Of a stretch of 64,000 bases of DNA, positions 1 through 11,260 are shown piece after piece; the stretch's first letter is position 1; the number at the start of each line of letters is the position of its first letter. Under the pieces are notes generated by a model, which made no database searches, had not been told where the DNA came from, and worked only from the letters and a program-made list of their open reading frames with translations. The stretch is taken from NCBI GenBank assembly GCA_902806565.1, contig CADCXA010000003.1, positions 551,642-615,641 of the forward strand, given 5' to 3'. Both the position numbers and the translations under genes were made by a program. This DNA is from Hypoxylon rubiginosum. Its lineage: Eukaryota > Ascomycota > Sordariomycetes > Xylariales > Hypoxylaceae.

Positions 1-2123
1 GTACTGGCGCCTCACGAATCTTCGCCGCGCTGCTTCGTCAATCGCCCAAGGTAGGTTGGTGGCTGCTAGCACAAGTACACGGTTTGGATCGCCTCGCTCC
101 TTGTTCGTCCCGCCAACACTTTCGCGCCCCGCCGCGGCTCGTTGTAAGTCGCTCCATTGAATGAGAAATTCAGTCTTGATCCTCCTAGTCGCTTCGTGTT
201 CTCCGTTTCCAGACCGTTGAGAGAGGAGCGAGTCTATCTCGTCGACGAATATGATGCTCGGTGCCATCATCTTCGCCAATGCAAATAATGCACGCACGAG
301 CTTCTCGGATTCGCCAAGATATTTGCTAGTCAGGCTGCTCGCCGAGATGGAAAAGAAGGTGGATTTGGATTCAGTGGCGACGGCGCGGGCAAGCATCGTC
401 TTGCCCGTACCCGGAGGCCCAAAGAGCAGCATGCCCCTGGCAGGTTCGCGAAGACCCATGAATAAGTCCGGCCGTAGGAATGGGTATACCACCGCTTCCC
501 TCAGCGCATTTTTCGCTATCTCCAGACCAGCAACGTCACTCCAATGAACCTCATCGCCCTTCACCACAATCTCGTTAAATATTGCTTTAGCAGCCGCCTC
601 ATCTATACCCGGCGGTAGGTTCTTCATTATTGTCTTTTTCCTTTTTTCCCATTCGTCTTTCGCCTTATTCTCTCCTTCGGTGGCTGAGTCCGTCGGCGAA
701 CGGTCTTCAGCGTCAGATAGCACGACCGATTCTCGCTGCTTGCCTTTCCGTTTTCGTGTAGATGAATTTGCCCTCACTTCATCATCACCTGAGGACACTC
801 CCTCCGTTCCATCGTTATCAGACGCCGGCCGGCCCACTCGTTTCCTTGCGCTATTGGGCTCGGTCGTTCTACCACGGTCGATAGGTTTTCTCCTTACCAA
901 GCCATCCTTAGAACTTACTCTAAGGGTAGCCTCTAGGGACCCAGGAGCCCGGGTAGTAACCCGGGTAGTAGAATTATTAGATTCGTTTCTGGAAATCGCC
1001 CTCCGTTCCAGTCGGGTTGCCGTAGAGCTAGGATCAGGTCGGTCTTGAATAGATACCGCCCCTAGCGCGCTTGATGCAGCACCTAGAGCAAGAGAGGACG
1101 GGGTAATAGCGGAAGCGTAATCACCCGAGTTCTGCATTGAGGATTCTGGGCTCTCCCGGGGACCTATGTGTGCAGAGGCTTCAGGAGACACTATTAGTCT
1201 CCGCGTATGGCTATCCCAATGTCTCGGGGTTGACGCGGAGCTTTTCCGTATCTGATCCGCGGGTCGCTGTGTCTCGGACAGTTTTGGCGGCGAACTAGCT
1301 GCGTCTGCGTAGGTTCCCCTTTCAAGACTACTCCAAGCCAAAGTAGCCGCCTTGCTAGCCCCAGGACCTTTGGTTAGCCTAGATGGTGTATGCCGAGAAG
1401 ACCTCGAAGGTTTTTCTGGCTTGTTTGATCGCAACGTCGTTCTCATAGTATGCTTTTCCGGGCTAGGTGACCTAGAGGATTTCCTTCTCGGGGTGGATGC
1501 GCCGTAAGGTGGTAGTAAGGGTGGTCTCGTGGACGAAGACGCCGACTCTTGTTCCATTATTGCGTTACGTAAGCCTAACACTGCTTGCTCCGACGAGGCT
1601 CTGGAAGGGAAAGATGGGCGTTTAGGAAGGGGTGGTTTAGATAATTCTGTATATGTTATGGCGGGAATGGTCCCGTCACCAATCCACCCTCTCTCCGGAG
1701 TGTTCAGGTTTGACCGACTCTCTACACTTGGTTCAGTGCCCACGCTCGATTGTGTAAGTTGTATCGATGGATCCTCCTCTCGGGATATCCTCAGTGCCTC
1801 CAGAAGATCAATCCTCTCCTTGCATTGGACCTCTAACTCCCTTAGACTCTTTAACAAGGCTCGTTCGGTCTCTGATTTGGGGGAATAGTTGTTTTGTTTC
1901 TTATTGGTCGGATTTTGCTGGATCTGGTCGAGTGCGTTCTTCCAACATAGCATAGCCTCTTTCTCGTCTCCCTAGTTGCGTGACAGAAGGATTAGCTTAA
2001 TATAATTGTACCGGTCCCGTGCGATACACATACCTTGGTCTCATAGTAGACAGCGGTGGAGCATTTTAGATAGGTCTCATCGTATGTCTTCTGGAGGACG
2101 GAGCCAATGTTGCTGAGCCACAT
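1..2123 (-). CDS. MIT-domain AAA ATPase, Sap1/Yta6 (spastin/fidgetin) type, cut by window start
   Basis: ATPase of the meiotic AAA clade (spastin, katanin, fidgetin, Vps4), whose members sever microtubules or remodel membrane-bound polymers. Exon 1 is 2123-2034 and the intron 2033-1972 (GTATGT...CTAG); exon 2 stays open to base 1, giving 687 visible residues. Residues 1-60 resemble a MIT helical bundle ([19 protein letters not shown]). About residues 100-450 are Ser/Thr/Arg-rich and low-complexity. The AAA module follows: Walker A GPPGTGKT near residue 548 (bases 397-420), Walker B IIFVDEID (around 230-260) and sensor-1 LAATN (near 60). An in-frame stop lies just upstream of ATG 2123. The rest of the AAA domain and the C-terminal Vps4-like helix lie outside the window. 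The clade is secure; which paralogue it is (Sap1, Yta6 or spastin-like) is inferred from the MIT-linker-AAA layout. Confidence 0.85.
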
Positions 2124-2792
2124 GCTTGTCTTGCGCCGATGTTATGGTCGACTGTATCGGCAACAAGGGCATACGGTGTCTTTTTAACGACGTCGAGGAC
2201 GCATAAGTGATATGTAGAGGAGAGTCACCCTGGCGTTTCTGGTTGATTACAGTGTCAGGTGTCAAGGGACTAAGTCGCAAACCCACAAAATAGATGCAAT
2301 GGACGCGTACGTGATATGGGGTGTACGATTACAAAGGCAAAGTGCTAAGAGACTAGATCTAGGAGCGACTTTGAAGATCTCAAGTCCTGCGTGTGTCTGT
2401 CTTCGTGTCTGCGTGTTTGTGTTTTTCTAAAGGCCTAGTGACGTCGTTACGTCGATACGTTCGATACGTACATGTATTTCGTAGTGGGATTTGGAAGGCT
2501 GAAAGACTTAAATGGTGTGGCTTAGAAGCTCTATATAGCGGGGCACCAGGGCACCAAGGCACTGTTGATTGTTGACAGTGGATCTCAGCTGGTCTTCTTT
2601 TTGTATTTGTACCTAAGTACTATCTACAAGTCACTTATACAATACATACCTGAATGTTCGCATACCGTCTGGTGCTTACAGTCATGCCTAACCTATAACA
2701 ATGACATTTAAGACTAGAGCATACATAGGTAGACAGGTAAGTAGGCAGATATATGTAGATATCTGATAAGTAGGCATATATCTACATACATC
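2124..2792. other. Intergenic: AAA ATPase upstream region and ECD-like 3' region
   Basis: No coding frame with family features. It must hold the promoter of the minus-strand AAA gene and the 3' UTR of the next minus-strand gene. At 2440-2470 there is a run of TACGT-type words, and at 2700-2790 short AT-rich degenerate repeats (TAGGTAGACAGG-like, GTAGATATC). Confidence 0.5.
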
Positions 2793-4640
2793 TCAATCAC
2801 CGTTCTCTTCGTCTTCATCTCTAGGGAGCTGCAAACCCATCATCCCAAGAATATTACCCGCAGGACCAGCCATTCCAGCTTGGCTCTTAAAGCTTTCCAA
2901 CAAGTTCTTGGCCAGGTTGTAGTCAATGTCAACTTCCTCTTCGCTGCTTTCTTCTTCCTTGTTCATCTTCGCCTTGCCCTTGGAGCTAGTATCATGTCTT
3001 GCTTCTATCGCCTTTGCCTTTTCTGGCTCGGGATCAAGCTTCAATGCTCCGTGGCCCTTCAACTCAGCTTCCATCTGGGCAGCTAATTGCTTGATGAACT
3101 TGTCCTCATCCTCGTCCTCGTCTGCGTCCGCATCTACGTCGACAGTACCGGGTATGGTAGTAGATTTTGTGTCCCTGGAAATCTTTTCCGAATCCGTGGG
3201 CTGTACTGTTGGTAGCCCCATCATCTCTCTCATCATCTTCGAAAATTGATCTTCATCAAAACTGACTACCTTGTCCTCATCGTCGCTATCTTCCTCGTCC
3301 TCGCTCGACAGGTCGTCATCTTCGTCCATATCTTCCATCTCCGCGCCTTCTACACCGGCGCTTTCATCGTTTAGGAAAGACTCGAAGCGGGACACAATTT
3401 TCTGTAGGTCGGCCTGTGCCGAGGAATCACCAAATCCACCTTTGTCCCCTTTATGAAGGCCGCGGTTTCCCTGCAGCTCATTCTCGAAATCTTCGAAGTT
3501 GATGTCTAGCCAGGACTCATCATCGTCCCTCCTCACACCTTCCCAGGCTTCCATATCCTCGCTAGTTGGAAGCACCTGAACGCCGTCTTCCTCTAGGTCT
3601 TCGAGGAGCATGGCGAATTCGCGCGCCAGACGATTGTCTTTCTTGTCTGCGTCGGTAGCAAGCATCTCGAAGCCGCTTGTTAGCTTCATGCCCATCTCTA
3701 GTCGCGCTAGCACCTTTTGAACGTCCTCGGCATCGGAAGCCTGCTTTTCGGCGGCTTCGAAGACGGTGCTCCATATCGGAGGGGGGGAAAACCGCTGCGA
3801 CTTAAGCTGCGCGAAGAGGACCTTTGTGAATTTCACACTCACAGTCACTAGGTCGTCAGGCGGAAAATGCATGTCCCGAGATGAGGAAGTAAGCGACTTC
3901 ATTCCGACAGCATCGCGAAGGTAGAATGCCTCGACAGCGGGAGCGATGACAGAAGGATTTTCATGTAGAATGTATACTAGCTTCCTCGGTAGCGTAACAA
4001 GCGAGTGGTGTATCGAATCTCTAATTTGCCCGGGGTATTTTTCCAGCCGATAGAATGCCTCGGCTTCGACGAATGCAGAATGCACCAGATCATCAGCGCT
4101 TGATTTGATATAGTTGGTGGCCTCAGTTAAAGATAGCGGCCGCTTCATTCCAGAGCTGGCAGCAAGAGGGAGTATGTAGAGCTTTCCGTCATGTATCCAT
4201 GCCCGATTGGAGTCGATCTCCGGGCTTAACCACTTTGGCAAGACGTTGGCTGCTTCGACAAGTAGGAACTCGCCATCACCGTCAAATACCCTTATCCAAA
4301 GGGCAGGAAATGATCTGCTTAGCTCTCGAAGCAGGTAGACTACAAGCCACTCATCTTCGACGGCATCCCCGTAGTCGGTGGCACCACGTAGATAGACTAG
4401 GTCCTGATCCCTTTCGAGACGTAACTGGAAGGAATCACGCTGCCATATGTATCCCTGAGCGAATTTGTCGCATAGGCGGCTGGCTGATTTTCGGACGTTT
4501 TCAAGGTCTGAGAGAAGACTCCTCGCCTCGAGTCCATTATCGAGAAGGAATATCAGATATTCGACACAGTTTTCGGGTAGCTTTCTGGGAAACCCAGTAA
4601 AGCCATTGTCAGATAAATCGATCTTGTCTTCCGAATCCAT
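2793..4640 (-). CDS. SGT1/ecdysoneless (ECD) family protein
   Basis: Single-exon gene of 615 aa. The N-terminal part (LPENCVEYLIFLLD near residue 20, then a long alpha/beta region with ALWIRVFDGDGEFLLVEAA and LPLAA) matches the eukaryotic ecdysoneless/SGT1 family (Pfam SGT1). These proteins are linked to transcriptional co-activation and, in animals, to pre-mRNA splicing through Prp8/R2TP; this SGT1 is unrelated to the Hsp90 cochaperone of the same name. The middle and C-terminal thirds are strongly acidic (MDEDDDLSSEDEEDSDDED, DVDADADEDEDED), and the tail is GNILGMMGLQLPRDEDEEN. The acidic tract is also a family trait. Length is normal for fungi (about 600-700 aa). Start is the ATG at 4640, followed by MDSEDKIDLSDNG. 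Family call is from memory of conserved blocks; molecular role in fungi is poorly defined. Confidence 0.75.
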   Translation of the reverse strand: MDSEDKIDLSDNGFTGFPRKLPENCVEYLIFLLDNGLEARSLLSDLENVRKSASRLCDKFAQGYIWQRDSFQLRLERDQDLVYLRGATDYGDAVEDEWLVVYLLRELSRSFPALWIRVFDGDGEFLLVEAANVLPKWLSPEIDSNRAWIHDGKLYILPLAASSGMKRPLSLTEATNYIKSSADDLVHSAFVEAEAFYRLEKYPGQIRDSIHHSLVTLPRKLVYILHENPSVIAPAVEAFYLRDAVGMKSLTSSSRDMHFPPDDLVTVSVKFTKVLFAQLKSQRFSPPPIWSTVFEAAEKQASDAEDVQKVLARLEMGMKLTSGFEMLATDADKKDNRLAREFAMLLEDLEEDGVQVLPTSEDMEAWEGVRRDDDESWLDINFEDFENELQGNRGLHKGDKGGFGDSSAQADLQKIVSRFESFLNDESAGVEGAEMEDMDEDDDLSSEDEEDSDDEDKVVSFDEDQFSKMMREMMGLPTVQPTDSEKISRDTKSTTIPGTVDVDADADEDEDEDKFIKQLAAQMEAELKGHGALKLDPEPEKAKAIEARHDTSSKGKAKMNKEEESSEEEVDIDYNLAKNLLESFKSQAGMAGPAGNILGMMGLQLPRDEDEENGD

Positions 4641-5791
4641 TGGTTGGTGTGTGGCGATGGAGTATCTGAGAATGACTAAACTTGACTGGAGAGGCTTCAG
4701 GAGTGTGGCGAGTTCTTATTGGTTTAGCTAGCAGAATAAGTCGACACCAGATACCAGATACGAGAAGACAAGCTGTGAATAAGTCTTTTTGATTTGCCAA
4801 TTCTTTAGGTAGAGTCTAGACCATAAATGTGCAAGACTGTGATCTTTTTCCCTTTCCTTTTTCTTAAAAAGTGTGCTTTATTTTAATTGGTTCTGATATA
4901 GTGTGAGGTCAGCCTAGCATCACCAAAACGATATAAGGGTGAATGAACTTACTCACCACTTCTGCATTTCAACGCCCTCTTAAGTCTTAAGCAAGTATCT
5001 TAGGCAGGTGAGTGAATTCGTGTTTTTGAGTTTGATTAACTCGTATAACGGTCACTGTCTAAGACTACTAGAGATGTTGGGTTCAACGTTGTTAGGAAGC
5101 TTTAGGTACTTTGCGTCTTGGAATCTTATTAGCGTTCTAAGCACACATCTTTAATCGTGTTAGTCCTCTATGTTTTATCAATGTATTTACTTCTCTGCTT
5201 AGTATTTGTCGAAAAGAATAGATAAGAATTCTAGATGTTAATATGTTGTACAAATCACAGAAAGCACCGTCACTACAAATTTCCACCATAATTTCCACCA
5301 TTATGAAAACTATCGGAGCTAAGTTGCAAATGGGAATTGTTACCATCAAGGTGGTAAAAGGTCTGTGCGCAAGATGACTGCCGATTCCCGAATCTACTAT
5401 GGAAAGGTGGAACCCCCGGTTCGCCTAATAAAAAGGCAGAAAGGTTAGTGGGGTAGCTGCATTACGTAACTGAGCAAATACGCCTCATTCGCGTCTGTCA
5501 TCCTGGCAATCCTGGCAATTCTAATCCTGGCACCGCGTCTCGAGTCGCGTCTCCTTATCAAATTACAACTCTTACAATCCATACACAAAATCCCTTGCAC
5601 TTTGTTTGACCCTTATCGATATTTCTCCTCCTTGACACTACCTAAGCGGAGACTGTCTTACATTAAAGAGATACATTTCCTCTTGTATGCAAACCAACAA
5701 CCCTGGAGGCAAAGTCCTTGTATGAACCTCGTTTGCGTTGGCGAACAAAGCATTTTGGTCCGCCTGATCTTCCCAATTCCGCGAAGAGGCC
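4641..5791. other. Intergenic: divergent promoter region, ECD-like gene and SMC6
   Basis: About 1.15 kb between two divergent genes. No convincing ORF, tRNA or repeat was seen. A/T-rich around 4850-5350, then C/T-rich from about 5480, which fits a fungal promoter and 5' UTR of SMC6. Confidence 0.5.
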
Positions 5792-8700
5792 ATGCCCTCC
5801 GCAACCGCCAAGCGCTCTCGTCGCGCTGCGTTTGACGACGATGAAGACGATGATGGAGCCAGTGTTGTGCACGCCAGCTCTAGTCTTAAGAGTGAATCTG
5901 TTAGTATCTACTGCAGACCAATCCTAATGTGCTGTCGTCTGACCTCATAAATATAGCATCGAAAGAAGGCCCGAATATCGAATGACAGGTCCAATACGAA
6001 ATCAGCTTGGATGTCCCGCCAGGAGAGCGGTGCTAGCTCCGAAGAAGAAGGAGAAGATGAGGACATGCAAGACTCGGGAGAGCCGCCCGCGACGCAGTAC
6101 GAGACTCTACGCGATGCTGGATTTAGGCACCTAGAGCATACCGACATAGATGACCAACGAGCCACCCAACGTCTAAAGAATCGCCCCCAAATGCTCGGTG
6201 AGAATCAGGTCGCGCTAAACGCTATCATCGAAAGCATTACCTGCATCAACTTCATGTGCCATACGAGACTCCATGTTGATCTCGGCCCCCTTCTCAACTT
6301 CATTGTAGGAGAGAACGGAAGTGGGAAGAGTGCCGTCCTTACCGCCATCACCCTATGCTTGGGTGGGAAAGCTAGCGCGACAAATCGTGGCGGAAGTCTG
6401 CGAAGCTTCGTCAAAGAAGGCCAGGAACATGCCAACTTGATTGTCAAAATCAAGAACCAAGGGCCCGACGCCTACAAGCCTCACGAGTTTGGAGAGTCCA
6501 TAGTTGTCGAACGACATTTCACCAAGTCTGGATCAAGTGGATTTAAGCTGAAATCCGTCACCGGTAGGGTTATCTCATCCAAAAAGGGCGATGTGGACGA
6601 TGTCGTCGAGTACTACTGTCTCCAAGTCGATAACCCCCTCAATGTGCTGTCCCAGGACAATGCCCGCCAGTTCCTCAATACTTCTCGCCCTGGCGATAAA
6701 TATAGGTACTTTGTCCAGGGCACTCAGCTGGAACAACTCGACCAAGACTATCAGCTCCTTCAGGAAACACTCGAATCCAACGAGACGAGGCTACTCTCTT
6801 TTCAGGAGAACATCACCTATCTCAAAGAAAAGAGCGAAAAGGCCGTAAAGCTAAGGGACGCGCTTAGCAAGAGTGCGGACATGCGAAAACAGACCAAGGT
6901 TTTAGCGAACCAAATGGCGTGGTCCCAGGTTACGGAGCAGGAGAATCTTCTGCAGCAAAAAGAGGATGCCATACTTGCAGCTCAAGAAGAGATAGCTCGG
7001 GCGGAGGGGACAATTGTAGAGAAGACGGGGATCCTTGGAAACATTGATGATAAAGTCCGAGATGCCAAGGAAGCCTTCGACCGACTTGGGCAAGAAGAAG
7101 GTCAATTCAAGGAACAAGAGGAGGAGACCAAGTCCAAATACGAAGAAGCCAAAACAACAGTCGCGGCAACCCATAATCAGGAGAGAGATATATATCAGCT
7201 CCTCCACGCTGCCAGCGCGAAGGTGAAGGACTACGAAAACAAGATTCACCAAGAAGAGGAGCGCCTAGAGGAAGTTAACGGCGGAGCCCTTGCCGAGAAA
7301 CAGAAGGAGCTCGAGCTTGCGAAACGTGCCGTGGAAGAAATCAAAGAGTCCCAGAAGTCCCATGCCGAAAGCAACTCGAGGCTCGTCGACGAGCAAAGCG
7401 AAGCTATAAAGAACGCGGAACATTCGGACGAACTAGTTCAGCAGAAGCGGAAGGACGTTTTAGCAGCCGAAAACCGGCTACGTACTACGTTACAGAATCG
7501 TAGCAATCCACTCGGTGGCTTTGAGAGACAAATACCTCAGCTCCTGAGACTCATTGACAGCGACACAGGTTTCGCGCAAAAGCCCATTGGTCCAATCGGT
7601 ACATTCGTCCAGTTAACGAAACCTAGGTGGTCCTCGGTTCTGGAGAAGGTATTCGGGGGAAGCCTCAATGGGTTTGTCGTCGGAAGCAAGGCCGACCAAT
7701 CGCGTCTCTTCGGACACATGGAGAGACTGGGAATTCATAATTCTCAAATCTTCATCTCATCAAGAGCCCCTATCAATAACTTAAGGGAGCCTGACGAACG
7801 CTTCGATACTATACTAAGGGTATTAAAGATTGATGATCCCCGCATAAGAGATCTGCTAGTTATCAACCACTCAGTCGAGCAGACCATCCTGATTGAAAAT
7901 CGAGAAGAAGGAGAGCGCGTCATGTTCGATGGGCGACCGCCTGAAAATGTCGTAGCCTGTCTATCTGTCCATGATCAGAAAAGAGGCTGGGGTCTGCGAC
8001 TCACAAATCGTGGTGGAAATATTGGCACTAGCCCTATTCAACCTTACGGCGGGGAATCTCGTATGAAAACGGACGATGAAGATTCTCAAATCAACTTCAT
8101 CAAGGAAAACTTGGAACAGCTTAAGGTAGAGTTCCAGCAGTTGGAAGCGTCAAGGAGAACTTTGCAACAGGCCGCCCGACGCTGTCAACTAGCCCTCGCT
8201 CAGCATAAGAGACAGGCAACCGATTTTGAGAAACAAATACGAAATGCCGAAGCGCGGGTCGAGCAGATTGAAGCAGAGCTTGACAGATTCGAAGGTGCCG
8301 ACAACAAGCTGCAAGGGTACAAGAATGATCTCCAAGAGGTTCAGAATGAGATGGACCACTACGGAAACCAGTTTGGTGAACTAACCATACAAAAGGCAGA
8401 GATCAATAAGGAGGTAGAAGCTCTCAAAGAAGTATGGAAGAAGGCCAAATTGGCTTACCAGGACCAACGGGCCAAGATTACGAAGGCCGAAGACAAGGTC
8501 AAGAGATTCGAAGAGACCCGTCGCGTGGCTCTAGTTGAGAAGAACCAAGCCTACGAAAACCTCGAAATGGCAAAGGCAGGCAAGGCGGAAGCAGAGGAGG
8601 CTAGACAGCGACAAGCGGAAACTGTTGCCGAATATACGCAACAGGCAAGCTCAGTTGCCCCCGAACGATCATACATTCCAGAAGGGGAGACAGCTCGTAG

Positions 8701-9469
8701 CATTGAGCGCAAATTTGACTCGCTCAAAGAACAAATGAAGAAGATTCGCAGTCAGCTTGGTGCGACGGATGAAGAAATCCAAGACCGAGCGAGACAGGCA
8801 GTCCAGGAATACCGGGAAGCCAAGAAGAATCATAAGAACCTGACCTCGCTCGTGGATGAGTTGAAGAAAGCCCTGATGGACCGTCTGCGCAAATGGAGAA
8901 CGTTCCAGAGACTCATCTCTGCGCATGCTCGATGCAACTTCAACTATCTTCTTAGCGAGCGTGGTTTCAGGGGCGAGCTCTTCCTAGATCACCAGAAGAA
9001 GAAGCTTCAAGTTCAAGTCGAGCCGGACGAGACGAGGAAGAGCAGCTCGGGGCGAGATACGAAGACGTTGTCTGGCGGAGAGAAGTCGTTTTCGTCTATA
9101 TGTCTTCTCCTTGCCATCTGGGATGCGATGGGGTCCCCCTTGCGGTGCCTTGACGAATTCGACGTCTTCATGGACAACGTCAACCGAGCTATCAGCACGA
9201 ACATGCTAGTGGGTCACCATATATGCCTACGAGTCAGAGAGCGTCTTGTTAATTGACTATTTAGATTTCTACGGCACGCCGCTCCGTCGGCAAACAGTTC
9301 ATTCTCATCACCCCCAACGCCATCGAGGGACGAGCGCATATTGACAAGGACGTCAAAATCATTAGGCAAGTTTTCTCTTCATATAGCCGTCATCTTACGC
9401 AGCTCGGCGCCAGGACTAACAGATGATAGGCTCACGGATCCTCGACAGCGGCTCCTTGCGGATCATTAA
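5792..9469 (+). CDS. SMC6: SMC6, subunit of the SMC5/6 complex
   Basis: Structural-maintenance-of-chromosomes ATPase that, with SMC5 and the Nse subunits, acts in recombinational repair and replication-fork resolution in the nucleus. Exons: 5792-5899, 5957-9208, 9265-9365, 9430-9469, giving 1166 aa, normal for SMC6. Order: acidic Lys/Arg-rich N-tail; Walker A GENGSGKS near residue 154; coiled coil; hinge about residues 575-735 (GPIGTFVQLTKPRWSSVLEK); second coiled coil; signature LSGGEKSFSS near 1073; Walker B LRCLDEFDVFMD near 1098; C-terminal QFILITPNAIEGRAHID. The ATG at 5792 gives an exon that joins in frame to exon 2; the internal ATG at 6011 would lose 54 residues. Reading through the third-from-last junction meets a stop at 9254-9256, so the last two introns are required. 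The final intron (9366-9429) has a GC donor. ECD-like gene is divergent, COQ9 convergent. Confidence 0.93.
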
Positions 9470-9896
9470 ATATGAGACTAATGAATTCGACTATCGGGAC
9501 TGGACTGCAGTGGCATCATGTTTATTGGACTTGAACATCTGTATGATTAGGGGAATGGCGTTCGGATGATACCTCTGGAGGAGTTTAAGGTGTCGGCGCA
9601 CCTCTAGGCATAAAAAGTGTGTGTTGATATGTATGGATGGATGGCATATGAAGGTGGTTAGACCCGAGTTTAGACTTGAGTATGGGCTTCATTGCCCCTT
9701 TGTAAGAGGATGATGTACACATAGGAACCCTAGTGAGCTTCGCAACCGCTGTTGGCTGAACGTCCGAACCGACTGGTATCTTAGTTCGCATGCAACATAT
9801 AATACTCGTACATTTTATACACGTCTATCAGTCATGTACATTTCTTTTCACGCATAATTTTTACGGGCCAAGACGCCGAGCCGTCCGAGCCGTCTT
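9470..9896. other. Intergenic: convergent 3' ends of SMC6 and COQ9
   Basis: About 430 bp between two stop codons facing each other. It holds the two 3' UTRs and no ORF of note. Confidence 0.5.
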
Positions 9897-10917
9897 CTAT
9901 ATCCTTACGCCCTTGCTCCTCAGCACGTTTACGCCGGCCGAGGCAGTGAAACCGACCCATTGGGCCACGCTGCCCAGCGTGCTACCGACTTTGCTCGTCT
10001 CGTCGAGGCGGCGCTGCAGGAAGGCGCGGGTCTCGGTGTAGCCCGGCGACCGGTCGTTCGTCATGAAGAGTTCGGACGAGGCGTAGATCACGGAGAGAGA
10101 GCCGCGCTTCGTGTACCAGGACGGGTCGACCGAGGCGTCGCCTGCCAAGTGGTAGATCTCGTCGGCGAGGAGCGCGAGCTCCCGCAGCGAGGCCGGGACG
10201 TGCGTGGGTTGCGCCATTATGGCTAGGGCCTATTATAAAGGGAGAAACGTTATTTGGTTAGCGAGGTTGGTAAGGAAAGAAGAAGAGGGTGGGCGCGTGA
10301 CGTGACGGAGCGGAGCGGAATGGGAAATGGGAAGACGGTTGAAAAAGGCAGGTCGCTACGCCGAAGCTAGCATCCAATGGGCGGGGAGTGGAGAGAGGAG
10401 CTCCGTATAGAATCCTCGTTGGCGGTCGCGTTCTCACCTCTTGCCATCGGTGGTTGACTTCTTTATTGCCCAGCAGCCTCTCCCATGCCAATCGCTCGAC
10501 CTTGTCCGGCACCTGCAACGACGACGAAGCGTCCCTCGTTTCGTCGTGGAAGACGGCGGCGCTCCGCGGGGCGAGGGCGTCCCGCTGGGTGACGAGGTGG
10601 TACCTGATGAGGCTGAAGGGGCCCTCAGGCAGCAGGTTGGTGCTGATGTCGAGGTAACCGGCGTCGCGGGCGCCGAGGGACAGGGCGTGGGCGGTGAAGC
10701 CGTGCTCGGGGACGTGGCGGTAGGCGGCGGAGAGGATGGCCTGCTCGGCGGCGCCGAAGACGCCCGGCGGCGGCGGGTGGTCATAGGAGTGGTAGTGGGA
10801 CGGGCTCGGCGCGGCTCCGTGTCGGCGGAGGGGGTGTTGTGGTTGCGGTCGTGGTTGGTGAGCAGCTCGTCGTAGGGCTGCTGCTGCGAGCCTACTGGTA
10901 GCCCGCGACGGGGCCAT
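9897..10917 (-). CDS. COQ9: COQ9, ubiquinone biosynthesis protein, mitochondrial
   Basis: Lipid-binding accessory protein of the CoQ synthome in the mitochondrial matrix; it presents intermediates to Coq7. Exons 10917-10438 and 10229-9897, with intron 10437-10230 (GTGAGA...AATAG, 208 nt, long for this window), give 270 aa. The Arg/Ala-rich N-terminus (MAPSRATSRLAAAALRRAA) fits a mitochondrial targeting peptide. The TetR-like fold region carries the family blocks AILSAAYRHVPEHGFT, GYLDISTNLLPEG and FSLIRYHL. The C-terminal half has DEIYHLAGDASVDPSWYTKR and ends in VAQWVGFTASAGVNVLRSKG, matching the family's C-terminal amphipathic helix. Exon 1 is unusually GC-rich with strong Pro/His content after the presequence. 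The two halves each look like separate short ORFs, but the splice joins ...RWQE to ALAIMAQ in phase 0. Confidence 0.9.
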
Positions 10918-11220
10918 GGTTTGTTCTGAGGTAGGGTGGAATGCGTTGGTTTTAGGGGGGATTGGTCAAATTGCTTGGGCTTATTGGAGGATGGCTGAGG
11001 CGAAGTTGCAAAGCTCTGTTTACTGGTTGGCGGAGTGGTAGCTCGGGGTCAAGACGAGACACCCTTTTTTTGCTTGGGTGACGATCTCTTTAGACTTCCA
11101 AGGTTCGCGGGCCAGGCCGCAGTTCTGGCCGGAGATCTTCCGGCTCTTTGGATTGGTTTAGCTTTCTTAGCTCAGGTACCTAGTCCAAGTCCCACAATTC
11201 ACCGTCCATTGCCATCACGA

Positions 11221-11260
11221 TCTACATATCTACATATCTACATATCTACATATCTACATG
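11221..11260. repeat. Tandem 8-mer (TCTACATA)x5
   Basis: Five perfect head-to-tail copies of TCTACATA, in the gene-poor region upstream of COQ9. Confidence 0.9.

Noticed and set aside
10441..10875. 144-codon plus-strand ORF
   Set aside because: Antisense shadow of the GC-rich COQ9 exon 1.
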